Shown here piece by piece: positions 63,015 to 64,000 of a stretch of DNA of 64,000 nt. Position numbers and translations under genes: made by a program. The DNA comes from Actinomyces naeslundii (GTDB lineage Bacteria; Actinomycetota; Actinomycetes; Actinomycetales; Actinomycetaceae). The stretch covers positions 1 to 64,000 of the forward strand of contig NZ_MSRR01000003.1 of the NCBI RefSeq assembly GCF_001956585.1, written 5' to 3'. Position 1 is the first letter of the stretch, and the number at the start of each line of letters is the position of its first letter. Under the pieces are notes generated by a model. The model saw only the letters and a program-made list of their open reading frames with translations, was not told the origin of the DNA and did not search any database.

Positions 63015-64000
63015 TCAAAGTTTTTTCGTGAACCGGTGACGCCACTCGGGATGGGTGCCGAATTGCTGGAGACGGCGCTGCCCGCGGAGAACGACCTGAT
63101 CATCGACCCAGCGCTCCCACTGCGTGGCTCGCTGTCGCTCGCCTGTGCTCAGGGGTGTGGCCACGCCGGCCTCGATGAGATCGCCCAGAATCATGAGAGA
63201 CGAATCGGGAACCTGGATCTCCCAGGGGACGAGCATCCAGGGGCCATCTGGTCCCAGCAGGACGAACGAGCGATTGAGGTCATGAAGGTCGTTGAAGTGC
63301 TCGTCGTCACCGCCCTCGGAGTGCCAGTACCAGCGTGTCAGTCGAAATGACTCCCAGACCTGCGTCCAGTTCTGAAAGCGCTCCCGCAGCGCGCGATCCA
63401 GCAGCGCCAGCGTGTCCAACGCCTCCGCCTCCGTTATCCAGCCCAGGGCGACGCCGTACCGTGTCAGCATGGCGGCGCGAACCATGTCCCAGGCTGTGAA
63501 GTCCACGTTCTGGATACCCCGGTCGTTGTTCCGCATCCGTTCCAGTCGCCATAGCGTCTCTGCAGCGTCCTGGGAGGAACCGGCTGCGCCTTGCAGCTCA
63601 TAGCGTTCAGCCTCCGCCAGCGAGGTATTCGTCCACCGGGCCCGTTCGTCGTTGAAGTCGCCGCGATGGCCGAACATGATCAGCTGGAAGATCTGGCTGA
63701 GAAGATCAAGGCGGGAGCGCACGCCCCAGTCGCGGGCGAGCATTTCACGCTTGCCCTCAGTGTCCGAGCAGGCCAGGCGATCCCACGGCTCGTGGTGGCA
63801 CAGGGAGTACGGCGCATAGATGGCCACAAGACGTTCGTACGCGCCGCAGGAGAACGCGCCGGGCTCTGAGCCCCGGATGGGGCGATGGTGCTCGGTGAGC
63901 TCAGTCCATGTCGACTCCTCGCCCTCGTGAAGAGACGATGCGACCTCATCCCGACGCTGCCGAAGCTTCTGACGAATTGGTCTATATAATTCGGCGGCAC
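63015..64000 (-). CDS. DUF1266 protein, 5' end outside the window
   Basis: At least 328 codons. The DUF1266 region has WDMVRAAMLTRYGVALGWIT, FQNWTQVWESFRLTRWYWHS and LLGPDGPWMLVPWEIQVPDS. A GTG at 63827 gives a 270-residue protein, but the same frame stays open to the window edge with coding-like sequence (AAELYRPIRQKLRQRRDE, then GEESTWTELTEHHRPIRG). The true start is therefore probably beyond 64000. Cytosolic; function unknown. It is convergent with the YdeI-like gene. Confidence 0.7.
   Translation of the reverse strand, partial: AAELYRPIRQKLRQRRDEVASSLHEGEESTWTELTEHHRPIRGSEPGAFSCGAYERLVAIYAPYSLCHHEPWDRLACSDTEGKREMLARDWGVRSRLDLLSQIFQLIMFGHRGDFNDERARWTNTSLAEAERYELQGAAGSSQDAAETLWRLERMRNNDRGIQNVDFTAWDMVRAAMLTRYGVALGWITEAEALDTLALLDRALRERFQNWTQVWESFRLTRWYWHSEGGDDEHFNDLHDLNRSFVLLGPDGPWMLVPWEIQVPDSSLMILGDLIEAGVATPLSTGERQRATQWERWVDDQVVLRGQRRLQQFGTHPEWRHRFTKKL

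Overview
The window is high-GC (estimated by eye), densely coded actinobacterial chromosome. Short ATGA/GTGA stop-start overlaps, many GTG starts and a very large share of apparently leaderless genes fit this. Gene content (SteA, MctB-like, FasR, SufR-type regulator, DUF3043, DUF3052, DUF3145) points to Actinomycetota. A fermentative relative of Actinomyces is my best guess, but the species cannot be fixed from this sequence.

Layout. 271-15492: the conserved block TPR-like protein, HAD-IIA phosphatase, small protein, tlyA, nadK, recN, steA, mctB-like, then an inserted lipid-linked glycan module (MraY/WecA-like transferase, MurJ-like flippase, GT-B glycosyltransferase), pyrG and an ADP-ribose-type NUDIX hydrolase. 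15493-22715: complete Fe-S assembly operon sufR-B-D-C-S-U-T. 22741-24273: a TetR repressor fused in frame to DUF488, divergent from a VOC protein, with twin palindromic operators lying across both promoters. 24308-32959: a MerR-family regulator, an ABC-2 exporter and a flavodoxin operon. Both target promoters have the abnormal 19-bp spacer and inverted repeat typical of MerR control. Between them lies a polyamine cluster: two DUF4178 paralogues, speD, DUF350 and a membrane spermidine synthase. 33060-39620: metallopeptidase, pyrD, aldo/keto reductase, DUF3043 protein, M20 dipeptidase and glycerate kinase. 39719-46174: LacI regulator with a malEFG-type sugar importer and a GH13-like protein that appears to have lost its catalytic residues. 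46353-51775: dgt, dnaG, a conserved hypothetical gene, tRNA-Asn, def and DUF3145. 51960-60303: fabF, acpP, fasR, aspA, a DUF3060 lipoprotein and aceE. 60702-64000: DUF3052, tRNA-Val, an alpha/beta hydrolase, a recombinase HTH remnant, a small YdeI-type protein and a DUF1266 gene that runs off the window edge.

The most unusual material is (i) the DUF4178/SpeD/DUF350/SpeE locus, with duplicated leaderless promoters, a leaderless 25-codon ORF and identical hexaglycine C-termini; (ii) the two-target MerR regulon, including a leaderless 18-codon leader coupled to the flavodoxin gene; (iii) a recurring TAnnnT-N6-8-RTG architecture indicating leaderless transcripts for about 15 start sites; and (iv) the TetR-DUF488 fusion that keeps an internal leaderless promoter. 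No insertion sequence, CRISPR array, prophage or rRNA was seen.
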